This document shows positions 1 through 11,905 of a DNA stretch of 64,000 nucleotides, piece by piece. The notes beneath the pieces were generated by a model, which did no database searches, was not told where the DNA came from, and worked only from the letters and a program-made list of their open reading frames with translations. The stretch comes from Pratylenchus scribneri (Eukaryota > Nematoda > Chromadorea > Rhabditida > Pratylenchidae), in contig JAQSEB010000082.1 of NCBI GenBank assembly GCA_030063045.1, positions 310,001 to 374,000 on the forward strand, read 5' to 3'. The translations under genes were made by a program, and so were the position numbers. Position 1 is the stretch's first letter, and each line of letters opens with the position of its first letter.

Positions 1-3000
1 GAATTCGTATTTGCCCTCCTGAATCATTCGCATCATCCGTAACTGTTGCCGATGGAAGAATGGGGCATAACCGGCCAAAAGGGTGTACAAAATGACGCCC
101 AGCGCCCAATCATCCGCCTCTAGGCCATATCCCTCGGCGTCTTCATACCATTGGCATCGCAGCGTTTCGGGTGCAAGATAGCCGGGTGTGCCGAATAAAT
201 CTGTGAAGAAATTTGTTGGGGGATGAATAATTTTCGGTATGATGGATTTTACCTCCAAAATGGAAAAGGATGGTAATAGGCAAACCCAACTTATCAATCA
301 ATCAAATTGTCAATATTTTTAAAATTATTTAATGCTTTTTGGTTGAGTCATGATACTATAACTCATTGAAATTCTTAACTTTTGAAATGTCTCCGACCAT
401 ACTTTTCCTATTTTATGGGTCCAATTCCATCCGTCAATTAGTACCAAAAATAATTGAAATTACTTTGCTAACCTTTGAGTTTTTGACCGGGTTCAAGTTG
501 TTTTGCAAAACCAAAATCGCTGATCACAACCCGCCTATCGTCGATGCAAAGAATGTTTTCCAACTTCAGGTCGCGGTGAACAATCATTTTCTCATGCATA
601 AAATCGACGCCATCAAACCTAAAAAGACAAAAATTTTGAATGATTTAAAATTTAAAAAAAAACGAACAATTGCCGCATCACTGGTCGAGCGCGTTTCTCA
701 CTGAATGTGACCGCTCGATTGAGTTGATCGAATAATTCACCGCGGGCCAGCTCAAAAATTGTAAAAATGAATGTTGGTGTGGTGTAAAAATCGTGGAGGG
801 TAACTGCAAAAAAATTAATAATTAGTTTAATTCAAAGAGAAAATATTAATCTACCCAAAAAAATCCGAAAATTTACCCTAGGCTTTAGGAAAGCAAAGTC
901 AGTTTTTTTATATCTCAAAAATTGTGATTTTTTAACAGGAAAATTCCTGATGAGTAAATTAATTTAATTGGCAACTCCAATTAAAATTAAATTCGCATAC
1001 TTATTGATGGATGGCCTGAAAGTAATTTGAGCAATTCAATTTCGGAAAGCGTCTCCTCTTTTAGCCGTTTTGCCTCCTTCTCGGATTGCCTCTCCGTGCT
1101 CACATCAACAATTTTGACGGCATATTCTCGTTTTGATTCTGTGGAAAAAAAAACATTTTATTTATAATTTTATTTATTCATACGTTTTTCGATGCATCTT
1201 CTCACAACGGAAGCCAATCCTCTGCCTACTTCCTTAAAAAAATATTGTAAAATTGTTTTGAATGAAGAAATTGGGTATTTACTGGAGAAATCAGAATTAA
1301 AATTACAATTACTAATCAGAATTACAATTACAATCGCAAATCAGAATTACAATTACAATCGCAAATCAGAATTACAATCGCATATCAGAATTACAATTAC
1401 AAATCAGAATTACAATTACAATCGCAAATCAGAATTACAATCGCAAATCAGAATTACAATTACAAATCAGAATTACAATTACAATCGCAAATCATAATTA
1501 CAATTACAATCGCAAATCAGAATTACAATTACAATCGCAAATCAGAATTACAATTACAATCGCAAATCAGAATTACAATTACAATCGCAAATCAGAATTA
1601 CAATTACAATCGCAAATCAGAATTACAATCGCAAATCAGAATTACAATTACAATCGCAAATCAGAATTACAATTACAATCGCAAATCAGAATTACAATTA
1701 CAATCGCAAATCAGAATTACAATCGCAAACCAGAATTACAATCGCAAATCAGAATTACAATTACAAATCAGAATTACAATCGCAAATCAGAATTACAATT
1801 ACAATCGCAAATCAGAATTACAATTACAATCGCAAATCAGAATTACAATTACAATCGCAAATCAGAATTACAATTACAATCGCAAATCAGAATTACAATT
1901 ACAATCGCAAATCAGAATTACAATTACAATCGCAAATCAGAATTACAATTACAATCGCAAATCAGAATTACAATTACAATCGCAAATCAGAATTACAATT
2001 ACAAGCGCAAATCAGAATTACAATTACAATCGCAAATCAGAATTACAATCGCAAACCAGAATTACAATCGCAAATCAGAATTACAATTACAATCGCAAAT
2101 CAGAATTACAATTACAATCGCAAATCAGAATTACAATCGCAAATCAGAATTACAATTACAATCGCAAATCAGAATTACAATTACAATCGCAAATCAGAAT
2201 TACAATTACAATCGCAAATCAGAATTACAATTACAATCGCAAATCAGAATTACAATTACAATCGCAAATCAGAATTACAATTACAATCGCAAATCAGAAT
2301 TACAATTACAATCGCAAATCAGAATTACAATTACAATCGCAAATCAGAATTACAATTACAATCGCAAATCAGAATTACAATTACAATCGCAAATCAGAAT
2401 TACAATTACAATCGCAAATCAGAATTACAATTACAATCGCAAATCAGAATTACAATTACAAGCGCAAATCAGAATTACAATTACAATCGCAAATCAGAAT
2501 TACAATTACAATCGCAAATCAGAATTACAATCGCAAATCAGAATTACAATCGCAAATCAGAATTACAATTACAAATCAGAATTACAATCGCAAATCAGAA
2601 TTACAATTACAATCGCAAATCAGAATTACAATTACAATCGCAAATCAGAATTACAATTACAAGCGCAAATCAGAATTACAATTACAATCGCAAATCAGAA
2701 TTACAATTACAATCGCAAATCAGAATTACAATCGCAAATCAGAATTACAATTACAATCGCAAATCAGAATTACAATTACAAATCAGAATTACAATCGCAA
2801 ATCAGAATTACAATTACAAATCAGAATTACAATCGCAAATCAGAATTACAATCGCAAATCAGAATCACAAAAAGGAGGCAATTAGCAATGACACTCCATT
2901 GGGAGTGTTTCAAAAATTAGGATATAAGTGACCAACAATAACAGAAAAAGATTAGCTAAATTTTTATAAATTACCTCTTTAACTTCGAACACATTGTAAA

Positions 3001-3144
3001 ATATTCCCGATTCAATGTCGTTGTAAAATGGATCAGTAGATGCTCCCGCTCTTTCCGCTGAAAAAAAATCAAAAATGAATTCAAACTTAATTTGGAGAAA
3101 AACTAACGCTGCAAGGCATTTTCCAGATCATGCTCAACGGCCAT
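1..3144 (-). CDS. Phosphorylase b kinase gamma catalytic chain (partial, C-terminus beyond window)
   Basis: Ser/Thr kinase that activates glycogen phosphorylase. Exons on the minus strand, 5' to 3': 3144-3108, 3057-2975, 1232-1184, 1138-1001, 803-668, 618-473, 200-1. All phases close, giving 263 residues so far. Visible kinase motifs: glycine loop [17 protein letters not shown]-type lysine in YAVKIVD, catalytic loop [14 protein letters not shown], and GTPGYLAPE followed by [15 protein letters not shown] and APFFHRQQ. The last stretch and the RRC after the glycine loop are typical of the PHK gamma family. The regulatory C-terminal part lies outside. The catalytic loop has Leu where most kinases have Pro (DLKLEN). 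The start ATG lies 12 nt after a TTTTTTTAG acceptor at 3157-3158, a good trans-splice candidate; an earlier ATG at 3154 opens only a six-codon frame. Intron 2 carries a 1.6-kb minisatellite. Confidence 0.9.
1290..2868 (+). repeat. R1 minisatellite array (a), 25/19-bp units
   Basis: Tandem repeat of CGCAAATCAGAATTACAAT (19 bp), usually followed by one extra TACAAT hexamer (25 bp). It lies inside intron 2 of the phosphorylase kinase gene and runs antisense to that gene. Occasional AGCGC and AACC variants interrupt the units. The left flank (GAATGAAGAAATTGGGTATT) resembles the left flanks of arrays (b) and (c). Confidence 0.97.
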
Positions 3145-3618
3145 CAGGGTTCATCCCTAAAAAAATGATAAATATTTATAAATTGTAAATGAATCCAATA
3201 ATAAATATAAACAAAAGTTTCAACTTTTTTAAAATAAAATTTTATTTTCACAATTTTTTTTTATCATTTATCAAATAAACTTTTTATTTATAATGGAATA
3301 ACAACGAACAAATTAAAATGAAAATGGAAGGAGAAAAAGCTTTTAAAACATCAAAAAACAACATTTTCTTATTAAATTAGCCGAATAAATCAATCAATTT
3401 TTTCAGCCAAAACAGATGAGCGATTAAAATATCCACATTTGGATGGATAATAAAACTAAAATAGAATATTTGCTTGTGGACAATTGTAAGCAAAAATTAT
3501 AATTGGAAGGGAGAGTGATGAGATTTGGTCAAATTGGATGGATTGGTGAGAAAACAAAATAAGCAAATGAATGAATTTGAAGGTCGATTGAGCAATTCTT
3601 TGTGTTGATTGGAGGGGA
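3145..3618. other. Intergenic, NAA15 to phosphorylase kinase
   Basis: About 470 bp between two minus-strand genes, AT-rich. It should hold the NAA15 3' UTR and the leader of the kinase. Nothing else is recognisable. The spacing is long for a nematode operon, so independent promoters are as likely. Confidence 0.5.
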
Positions 3619-6600
3619 CTAAAGTGTGGTTTTAATGGTCGTTGCATCTTTTGAGTTGTTTTCACCGTCGACGATCCTTTGTTGGATTGATTGCGTCAGT
3701 TCCGCCAATAGGTCATTCAAAATTGCATTTTTAAATGTTTGTTGTTTGTCTTAAAAAATAATTTTTTAAATTTATTTATTCAAAAAACAAACATTTCTCC
3801 AAATATTTGCTGAACAATTCGCCTAATTCACTTCCAGTGCTCGACAATTTAATCAATTGATTTAGACATTTCAGCATGACCAGAGGCTAAATTAAAAATG
3901 GTTTAAATAATTAATTAATCAAAAACCTTATTTTTGTGGTAATAAACGCGGAAGGCGATTGTCCAAAATCCGATGTCTTTGCATGGTAATTGTAAAATTG
4001 GCTGCACAAATTTGATGGCCTCATCCAGCGGGTTTTGGGGTTTTGCCAATTTCTTCGGGTCCAATGGCTCCGGCTCAACCACATCCAATTCTCCATCCAC
4101 TCGTTTTTTCGACTTAATTTGAGCATTTTTAAATTCATTTTTAATTATTATTATTTTACCGTTGATTGCTTTCCCGAAAGTTGGCCGTTTTGTTTCTCCT
4201 TTTCTTGGACTGCTTTCGCTTTATTCGCTTTCCTCTTCATTTTCTTTAATTCCGCTGCGCTCACATCCGATTCCCCAATTTCCGATTTTTCCATGAATTT
4301 TTGCGGATTTTCGATCATGTCCAAATAAATCTATAAAAAAAAATTCATTTTATTTTTATTTATTTAATTTAAAAATTAAAAACCGTTGCGGCCAATTTTG
4401 CTGCCTTCACATAAAATTGCTGGGAATGTAGAACATCCTCAAATCGAATAAATTTTATATATGTCGAAAGGGTCATTTTCCGAAGGCAATCTGAAATTTA
4501 AAAATATTTTTCAAATTATTAAAATTAAATTACAGCTGTGGAAGTCGTATTGATCCTCGAGGAAATTTACAAAATGCTAAAATAAAAAATTAATTAAAAT
4601 TTAAGCACTAAAATATTTACTCGTTCAATTTGATGGCATTTCTTTAGGGCATCACCGAATTTGCCCAACCTTGAATAGGCCATTGCACATTCCCATTCAA
4701 ACCACATGCATTGCATTTCGGTCAACGATTCGCTGGCTCCAATTCCTTCTCGAGTGAATTTTGCGCACATTTCCTCGGCCTGCTGGATTTGTCCGGCTCT
4801 CAACAAATATTTTGCACATTTACTGTTCAAATAACGATCGGCGGTGTCCAACTCCTGGGCCTGGACCATCAAATCGGCTGCTTGTGCAAAATCACCGGAA
4901 TGCTTGAAAACAAATTTTAATTAGAAGAAAATATAGATAATAAAATATATTGCTAAAATAATTATAATGGTTTAAGGAGGGTTTGTCCTACATTCCCAAA
5001 CCAAATATACCCAAAATTGGATAGAACTGGTCAAAACGCATTGAATGGTATATAATTTGTTATGGTTTAGTCAACAATTAAGGGGTATTAAACGGTTTAA
5101 ACCCAATTTTGGTTTAATGGTTCAAATAAGTTAGAATGGGTTTAAATTTAAACTCGAACCAAAAGATAATCAAATTATATTCGATTTTGAGATATATTGA
5201 TTGAATTATAAAATTTGAGGATTTTCGACAAATTTAAATTTTTTCATATTGTTATTTACCTTGTATATTTTGGCTTTCACCATGTACAACTCAATCAATG
5301 TGGGCGTATGTTTGATGGCTTCCTCAATGAATTTCAATGCTTTTTGATAAATTCTGAGCCGATCATAATGTTGACTCAAATAATAGTAAACCCATAAAAC
5401 TGTGGTTGGACATTCCGGCAAATTTGTTCCTTTAAATAATAATTAAATCGATTAATAATTTGGCATTTAATTTTACCATCCAATGACACTCGATTATACC
5501 CGTTTTCCTCAAATTTGTGCACAAAATCAAGGAGAATTCTTTCAATTGCATTCACCTGTAAATGAACAAAAATTTATGATTTTTAGATAATAAATCAGGA
5601 AAATACCTTCCGTTGATTTGTATAAAGAATCACAAGGTTTTTGAACAGCGATGGAATTCCTTTGCGAAAGCATGCAATCAAATATGTCCGAATTTTCTCA
5701 TCGAATGCATTCCCTTCCAAATAGGTCAATTGTAAAAGCTGTGGGACCGGTGCTTTCGGCCTTTGCAGAATTATTGACTCATAAAGTGCAGCAATTTTTT
5801 CTTGATCATTCTTTCCATCCAATTTTTGACACTTCTCCAATTCTTTGTAATAAATGGCATTATCCGGATTGCGGTCAATGAGAATGTGATAAACTCGTTC
5901 GGCCTCCTCCAAACGGCCAAGTCTGATGAATAAAGATGCTAAAATATATTATCAAATTATTTTTGGACCTTTAATTGGGTAACCTCTTGTTTCAAAATAA
6001 GTCTGTCGATCCGAAATTGCCGTGGAATCCTCCTCAAGTCTCCTCAATGCTTCCTCAAAACGGCCGGCCTCAATAAGGATCATAATTTCGTATAAAATTA
6101 ATTCGCTATTCTCAATGTCAATTTGTGAAGTTGGCTTAAAATTTGGAGAAATTGAGAAGGCCTGAACCAAAGCTAACCTTGTTATTTTTCTTGAACTCCC
6201 TGATTATGTCCAATGCACTGTCATGGTCTTTCAACAAATGATAAGCGGATGCATAGCCAATCCATCCCATTTTATTTGTTGGCCTCAGAACAAGAAGTTG
6301 GTAACGAGAATCCTTTAAAATTTGTATTTTATAATTTTGAACAATTTTCTTTTCTTACCCTATATCCTTCGAAATCGCGCATCTGGACTTGTAGAAGAGA
6401 AAGATCGCGAAGTATTTGCAAATTCTCTGGTTCTATTCTCAATGCCATTTTGTAGGCTTTCATCGCTTCATCATATTTCTTATCGGAACGTTGAACCAGT
6501 CCAAAAACATGCCAACAAATATGCGATTTTAAATCGGATGTTAATCCCTTTTTGACAATATCCAATGCTTCTTCATGTTTGCCCATGCAATTCAATATAA

Positions 6601-6870
6601 GGCCTTTCATCGCAAGTGTTTCTGCAATTATAATTCATAATGGAATTATTAAAAAAGAATTAAAACCTCCATGGTCCGACAAATTTGGATTGGATAGAAT
6701 CTGCTTAGCACATCGCAATGCTATTTTGTATTGTTTTTGTTCATAGCATTTCTAATAACAAATTTAATAATTAAACTTTAAATTAACATAAAGGTAACTA
6801 TGATTTTCCTGAAGAGCGCCAATTCCTTGGAGGGCAATGCTTGGGTGCTGTTACTGATGAATTGGGTCAT
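3619..6870 (-). CDS. NAA15: N-alpha-acetyltransferase 15, NatA auxiliary subunit
   Basis: TPR scaffold that anchors the NatA catalytic subunit to ribosomes for co-translational N-terminal acetylation. Fifteen exons: 6870-6799, 6751-6667, 6621-6359, 6312-6178, 6161-5984, 5938-5607, 5555-5477, 5429-5260, 4902-4621, 4576-4534, 4490-4384, 4330-4160, 4112-3927, 3886-3793, 3749-3619. They give 775 residues (human is about 866). Diagnostic stretches: [116 protein letters not shown] lysine-rich segment around residues 600-640 matches the basic linker of the family. Exons 4 and 5 join in frame only if 16 nt (6162-6177) are removed. The intron at 4903-5259 holds a dispersed repeat. Confidence 0.95.
4958..5150. 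repeat. Dispersed repeat F3, copy 1 (in NAA15 intron 8)
   Basis: Shares long stretches with 30029-30255, for example ATAGAACTGGTCAA, CGCATTGAATGGTATATAAT and GGTATTAAACGGTTTAAAC. Likely a mobile element remnant; no ends or coding potential seen. Confidence 0.75.
6162..6177 (-). other. Possible 16-nt intron in NAA15
   Basis: Between ...FKKNNK and AFSISPNF... the conserved reading frame is restored only by skipping 16 nt that begin GT and end CAG on the minus strand. Read through, the frame hits a stop within about 15 codons. It could be an ultra-short intron, a sequencing or assembly indel, or a real frameshift. Confidence 0.45.
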
Positions 6871-7800
6871 TGGAGAAGAAAGACTTGATTGTATTTAATA
6901 GATTGATCAAATAATCTGAAATTAAGGTATTTTTAAATTTAAAAATATTCGGGATCGGATGTGTTTGTTGTGTCTTGTTTTTTAGATAGAAAAAGTTATA
7001 AAAAAAACTTCTCTCTTCTATTTCGTCATCATTATCATTATTAGTAATTTAATCCATTTGTATCCTATAGATTATAGATTCACGTCAAAAATTAGCTCAT
7101 GTCATCATCTTTTCATGATTTGATCAATAATGCAAAAAATAGCTCTCGCTTTTTAATTCCTATTAAAAACTGGTAAAAAAACTATACCCCGGAGACTGGA
7201 AATTAGTCTGATTTTTGCTTTATTGCAAAAAACACGTACCCTAGGCCTTACGCTTATTAGGCCCTAGCTCATTGTTTTCAAACTAAAATTAAGCCAAAAA
7301 TATAGGCCAGGCATGCGCGATGCGCCTAGGCCATAAATGTATATAAATGTTTTTCGAAGCGAATGATAGCAAAACTACGGTATGAGGAATTTTATCGATT
7401 GATTTCACATAGACATAACATAGGCTAGACAGACATAGAAAATCATGCAATGCATTATGCATATGCATATCATATGCAATATGCATCAATATTCAATATT
7501 CATTCATTTCATTTGCATTTTTAGTAGACGTACTAAATCAAATAATCGTCAATCAATCGCAACTCAACTCATCTATTTTTAACAGCAAATAAGTTCCAAC
7601 AAAATTAGCAAAACTTTATAATCCTGAAGTCAAAATTGTTAAGATTTAAGTTTAAGCTAACTTAGCTTTGTAGTTTCGCAGAAATAGACACAACACTCAA
7701 CATAAGTTTAAAAATCAGTTTTAGGCTAATTTCCATTCTCATCATAATCATTTATTCAATTCATATTCAGACAGATTAAAAATAAATCTAAATAATAAAA
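6871..7800. promoter_or_regulatory. Divergent intergenic region NAA15 / UBXN4
   Basis: 930 bp between two genes reading away from each other, so it should hold both promoters. It contains a cluster of ATGCAT and ATATGCA half-palindromes at about 7446-7490. No clear TATA box at either start. Confidence 0.5.
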
Positions 7801-10252
7801 ATGGAGTGGTTCAATGGGAATGTGAACGATGCTTTAAATGCTTATCAAGAGAAAAATGGAATAATGGTGGTCTACATTTACGATGAGAATGGTGAGCTCT
7901 CTTTAATGTTTTTATGATGATGATGATCAAATTCAGATCAAAACTCCAACAAATTCGATGAATTATGGAACTCTTTTGACATACGTTCCGCGACAAAACA
8001 AACTCCATATATTGCTATTCGTTTGCTCAAAAATTCAGAAGGCGCTCAGGTTTTAATATTTAAGCTTTTGCAAATTATAAACGAAATTAAGCAATTTGCA
8101 CAATTCTTCCCGACTCTCACAATCCCTGTTTGCTATATTCTCGGCCTAAATGCTCAACCATTGGAAGTGATAACTGCATTGGAAGGACTTTCATCGGATC
8201 AATTATTTGCGGCATTCTCTAAAGCAAATAAGGTTTAGTTATTCTTAAGGTTTGGATGGAAAATTCTCGTATTTGAAGCTTTACATCGAACAACTGAAGG
8301 AAGCTGGGCTGCTAAAGCCTAATCAACTTGAAGGCGAGAAAACTGCAAATGAAGCTGAATCGGAGGCGACCAAAGGGATGACCAAAGAAGAGAAGGAAAT
8401 GGCAAATGAAGCTGAATCGGAGGCCACCAAAGGGATGACCAAAGAAGAGAAGGAAATGGCAAATGAAGTTGAATCGGAGGCTACCAAAGGGATGAGCAAA
8501 GAAGAGAAATTGGCATAGTAAATTTAAAGTTTAATTGAATTAATTTGACCATTAAATTAAGTTATCGAAAATTGATTGAAGACAACAAAAAGGCGGCTGC
8601 CCAGAAAGAGAAGGAGGAAGAACTGCGAAAGGAAATCCAGCGCCGGAATGAAGGTTACCCGAAAATTATTATCCAAATTTTAATGCAAAATTATTCAGGC
8701 AAAGCATTGGCCGAATTTCGTGAAAAACAGCGGGAAAAAGAATTGCGAGAATCGGCTGAAGCCCGCCGTAAACAGAAGGAGGAGGATGCGGCTGTGTTGA
8801 AGAGACTGCGCGATCAATTGAAGGCGGACAAGGAGGAGCGAGCCAAGCGGAACAAAGGGGAAACTGGCGGCAGCGACGAATCAACCAAGGATGTGGAAAA
8901 GGCGGCAACTTCAGCAGCAGCAGCGGAGACGATCAACAAGCCAATTAATACGTTTGTTTTGGGGGAAATACAAAAATGCATAAAATGAGCACGAAAAAAA
9001 TACCTTTCTTTGAGCGGGCTCGAACCCGAGACCTAAATTTTGCAAAAGTTAAGGTCCAACGTCCAATCTTCGGGTCGAAAATTTTCAAAATTTATTTTTC
9101 ACTCAAATCTTTGCAAGCACTAGACAAAACAAATTATTGAATTTTTAATTTCAGTGATGAATGCCGGATCCAGTGTCGATTCCCGGATGGTTCAACATTG
9201 AATTTGTCCCTGCCATCCAAGGAGCCGCTGCAAGTTGTCTATGATGCTGTCAGTATGGTGAGGATAAAAAAATAATCAATAATTTACATTTTTATTAAAT
9301 TTAGGAGCCACGCAAACCGCCGAACTTCTTTTTGGTGCAGCCATATCCTCGCAGGAAATTGACGGAAATGAACAAATCTCTTCTGGTATTTATTTTTTTT
9401 TTTGTGATTATTTTAAACAATTTGATTTTTCAGGATCACGGTCTCACTCCATCGTCGGTTATTCTCGTCATCGAGGTTAGTTTTATTTATTTAATAAGAA
9501 ATAAAATAAACGGAACTTATCGGTTATCCGCCAAAGATTTTTTTCCATTCATTCGCCTCATCTTTCTCCAACTTAAGTCATAAGTATCTAAAGTAAGCTT
9601 CATAGTTTTACAATCATAGATATAGATGAGAAATAAATTCTGTTCCCGGATAACCGATGAGTACCAAATGAACTTCACTTGGAACAATTTGAATAAATAG
9701 TTCTATCTTAGGGCCTCCCCTGATGGTCTTTGCAATGTTCATTCAATCGGGATTTCGGAGAATTATAAAAAGAATCACAACGGATTATTGACTTGACCCA
9801 TTGATTTATGAAAACACTTTATTGTTTTTCGCATCACACAAATTGTTCTGAGTGGAATAAATATTTATTTTAATAAAGTTTTTGTGTTTAATTTTGTATT
9901 AATTCACACAGAATGACAATCCTCAAAATACTTCCCTCGTTGGTACCGGTGGATATTTGAACATGCTTTTTGGAATTATCTACTTCCCATTTGTTGCTAT
10001 TTATCAATTTTTGCGATCATGGTGGACCACCGGCAATAATAATCAAAAACCACTAGCAGAAAATGCAAAGAATCAACAAGCTGCGGCAAAAGAAGAAAAG
10101 ACTGGAAAAACGTTGAAGGTTTCCAATTTTTAATTTGTTATTTTGAATTTCACATTTTAAAGGATGGCAATTTTCAACGATTTAATACGGATGACAGCGA
10201 CCACTCGGACAATGAGGCTACTTGGAATGGAAATTCAACGCAACAATTATAA
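7801..10252 (+). CDS. UBX domain protein 4 (erasin) homologue
   Basis: ER membrane adaptor that recruits p97/CDC-48 for ER-associated degradation. Exons: 7801-7891, 7937-8049, 8092-8232, 8279-8517, 8562-8653, 8699-8951, 9155-9257, 9305-9385, 9434-9475, 9912-10118, 10163-10252. They encode 483 residues (human 508). Residues 1-115 form the thioredoxin-like N-domain starting MEWFNGNVNDALNAY. A charged helical region covers about 195-300. The UBX domain at about 310-385 contains IQCRFPDGSTLNLSLPS, FFLVQPYPRRKLTEM and LTPSSVILVIE. A hydrophobic hairpin near 397-417 (YLNMLFGIIYFPFVAIYQFL) follows. The C-terminus TWNGNSTQQL is nearly identical to the vertebrate ending. Exon 4 carries a 57-bp in-frame triplication. 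Exon 4 ends one base before an in-frame TAG, so the splice at 8518 matters. Confidence 0.92.
8345..8512 (+). repeat. 57-bp in-frame triplication inside UBXN4
   Basis: Three copies (8345-8401, 8402-8458, 8459-8512) encode ANEAESEATKGMTKEEKEM with few substitutions. The near-identity at DNA level indicates a recent expansion in a disordered acidic linker. Confidence 0.95.
8990..9085 (-). mobile_element. tRNA-derived SINE-like element t1
   Basis: On the minus strand, AAATTTAGGTCTCGGGTTCG carries a tRNA B box (GGTTCGAGCCC), followed by GCTCAAAGAAAGGTA and a T7 run. It lies in UBXN4 intron 6, antisense to the gene. No acceptor-stem pairing is visible, so it is not a working tRNA. Confidence 0.55.
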
Positions 10253-11905
10253 ATGGATGATGAGAAGAGAATAATTATGAAAAGATGAACCAGTTTAAAT
10301 ATTCAATTTGCTATTAAATTTCTATTATGTTCCAAAGGAGGTTTTATCTTTTAATTTATGGAAAATATTTTATCATCTTTCCTTCACATTTAAATGGTTG
10401 TGAATTTCCAGTAAATAAAATTTAAACTATACAATAAATTATTTCATCTTCCAAAGCAATCCCCTCACTCGCTAAAATTGCATGGCTTTTTTTTATCATC
10501 GGGATTGGGGGGAGAGAATAAAAAATGGTGGCCCAATTCTTTGCCCCCCCCCCCCTCCAACCAAACAAAGGCAAAAAACCAAAGTTTTTTATCTTCTTTT
10601 CGTAGAGAGGAGGCCAGCAGCTGGTCAACTTGCTCTTTCGTCCCTCCCCACCCATTCCATGGTTTACAGCTGACTGTGAGAGATGTGAGGGGATGTGGAG
10701 CCAGAATTAGCTTTGTGGTCTTTTTTCAAAAAAAAATGGCCAGATATTCCAACCAGCTGCTACTCTTGAGGGAGAATCTAAACATACTGGCCAGTAGATG
10801 AAAAATATATCACAAAGAGGCAGCTGCAAAATTGTTGGAGCTGGTGGCTGCGGATTAACAATAGAATTTTGATGAGAAGCGAAGAAGACGAATAAGGATG
10901 AATGGATGTTTCAAGCCTACCCATTAGTCCCAGCCAGACATTGGCTATATATTGCCTTATGGGGTTATGGCATAGACGCGCACGAGAACCAATAAAAACG
11001 CACAAGGAAGAATAGAACACACTCTTCAAAAGTCTACGCTTTCAAGGTTTTTTTTTAGCTTTCTCCGAGAGACTAGAATGGCTACGTGTCCTTCCTTCCC
11101 ATTCCCATAAGGCAAGGCCACATTGCCGCGCCCCGCGCCACCACCCTCAATTCCCATATATTCCATCCATTCGCATTCACGGTCAACAAACCAACCATAC
11201 GAGAAAGAGAACGAAGAATATATTGTTGGTTGACGGCAGCAAGGTTTGTTGATACTATGTGCTCACAGCTGCTATGTGAAGCAGTCTAGGGCGAAAGAAA
11301 ACATAAAACAGCCGGTTGGCACTGCTTTTTTTACTCTCCACAATCCGCCTTCCTTCTTCTTCCCCTGAAGAATAGGCAGTCCTCCTCATCCTTCCTCCTT
11401 TTCTTCATTTTTATTTCCCATCTGCTTTTTTCCTTTCCCATTTTGGTGCATTTTTTAAGCGGACGAGAAGGCCAAATGCAACCAAGGCAGGCAAGAGGGA
11501 CACGGCTCGTTGTTCCTTTTGCTCTGTTTGTTGGCGGCTGATTGTCGGTCGGCTCATTCACTTACACAGTGGGCTAGGCCATAGCCAGCCGGCCCAGTCG
11601 TTCAGCCAGCCGCCGACGTAGAATAGTCGGTGCCCAGCCCAACCCCGACCGACCGATATATTTGGTCTCCTCATTTGTCTCACCCTCCAGTCTCCACCCT
11701 TCCATTTGCAGTTTTGCTCCGACTTATTCTACTCGCCCGAGCGATAACCTTTGCCCTTTTTCCTTCCCCCATTTCGTTCTTTTACCTTTTTAGGTATTTA
11801 TACATTCCCTTAAATTTAGTAGATTATTTTTTCCAAATTTAAACATTTTGTTATTATTTTTTGTTATTGTTCTTCCATCTAAAAATTGCACTGCCACAAC
11901 AAAAA
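10253..11905. promoter_or_regulatory. Intergenic/promoter region upstream of the bHLH gene
   Basis: 1.65 kb holding the UBXN4 3' UTR (AATAAA near 10415) and the probable promoter of the AP-4-like gene. Five CAGCTG E-boxes lie at 10618, 10667, 10754, 10821 and 11266. The part from 11320 to 11800 is pyrimidine-rich. No gene seen. Confidence 0.55.

Noticed and set aside
3608..3665. Minus-strand 69-codon frame over the NAA15 3' end
   Set aside because: Out of frame with the conserved NAA15 C-terminus; a shadow.
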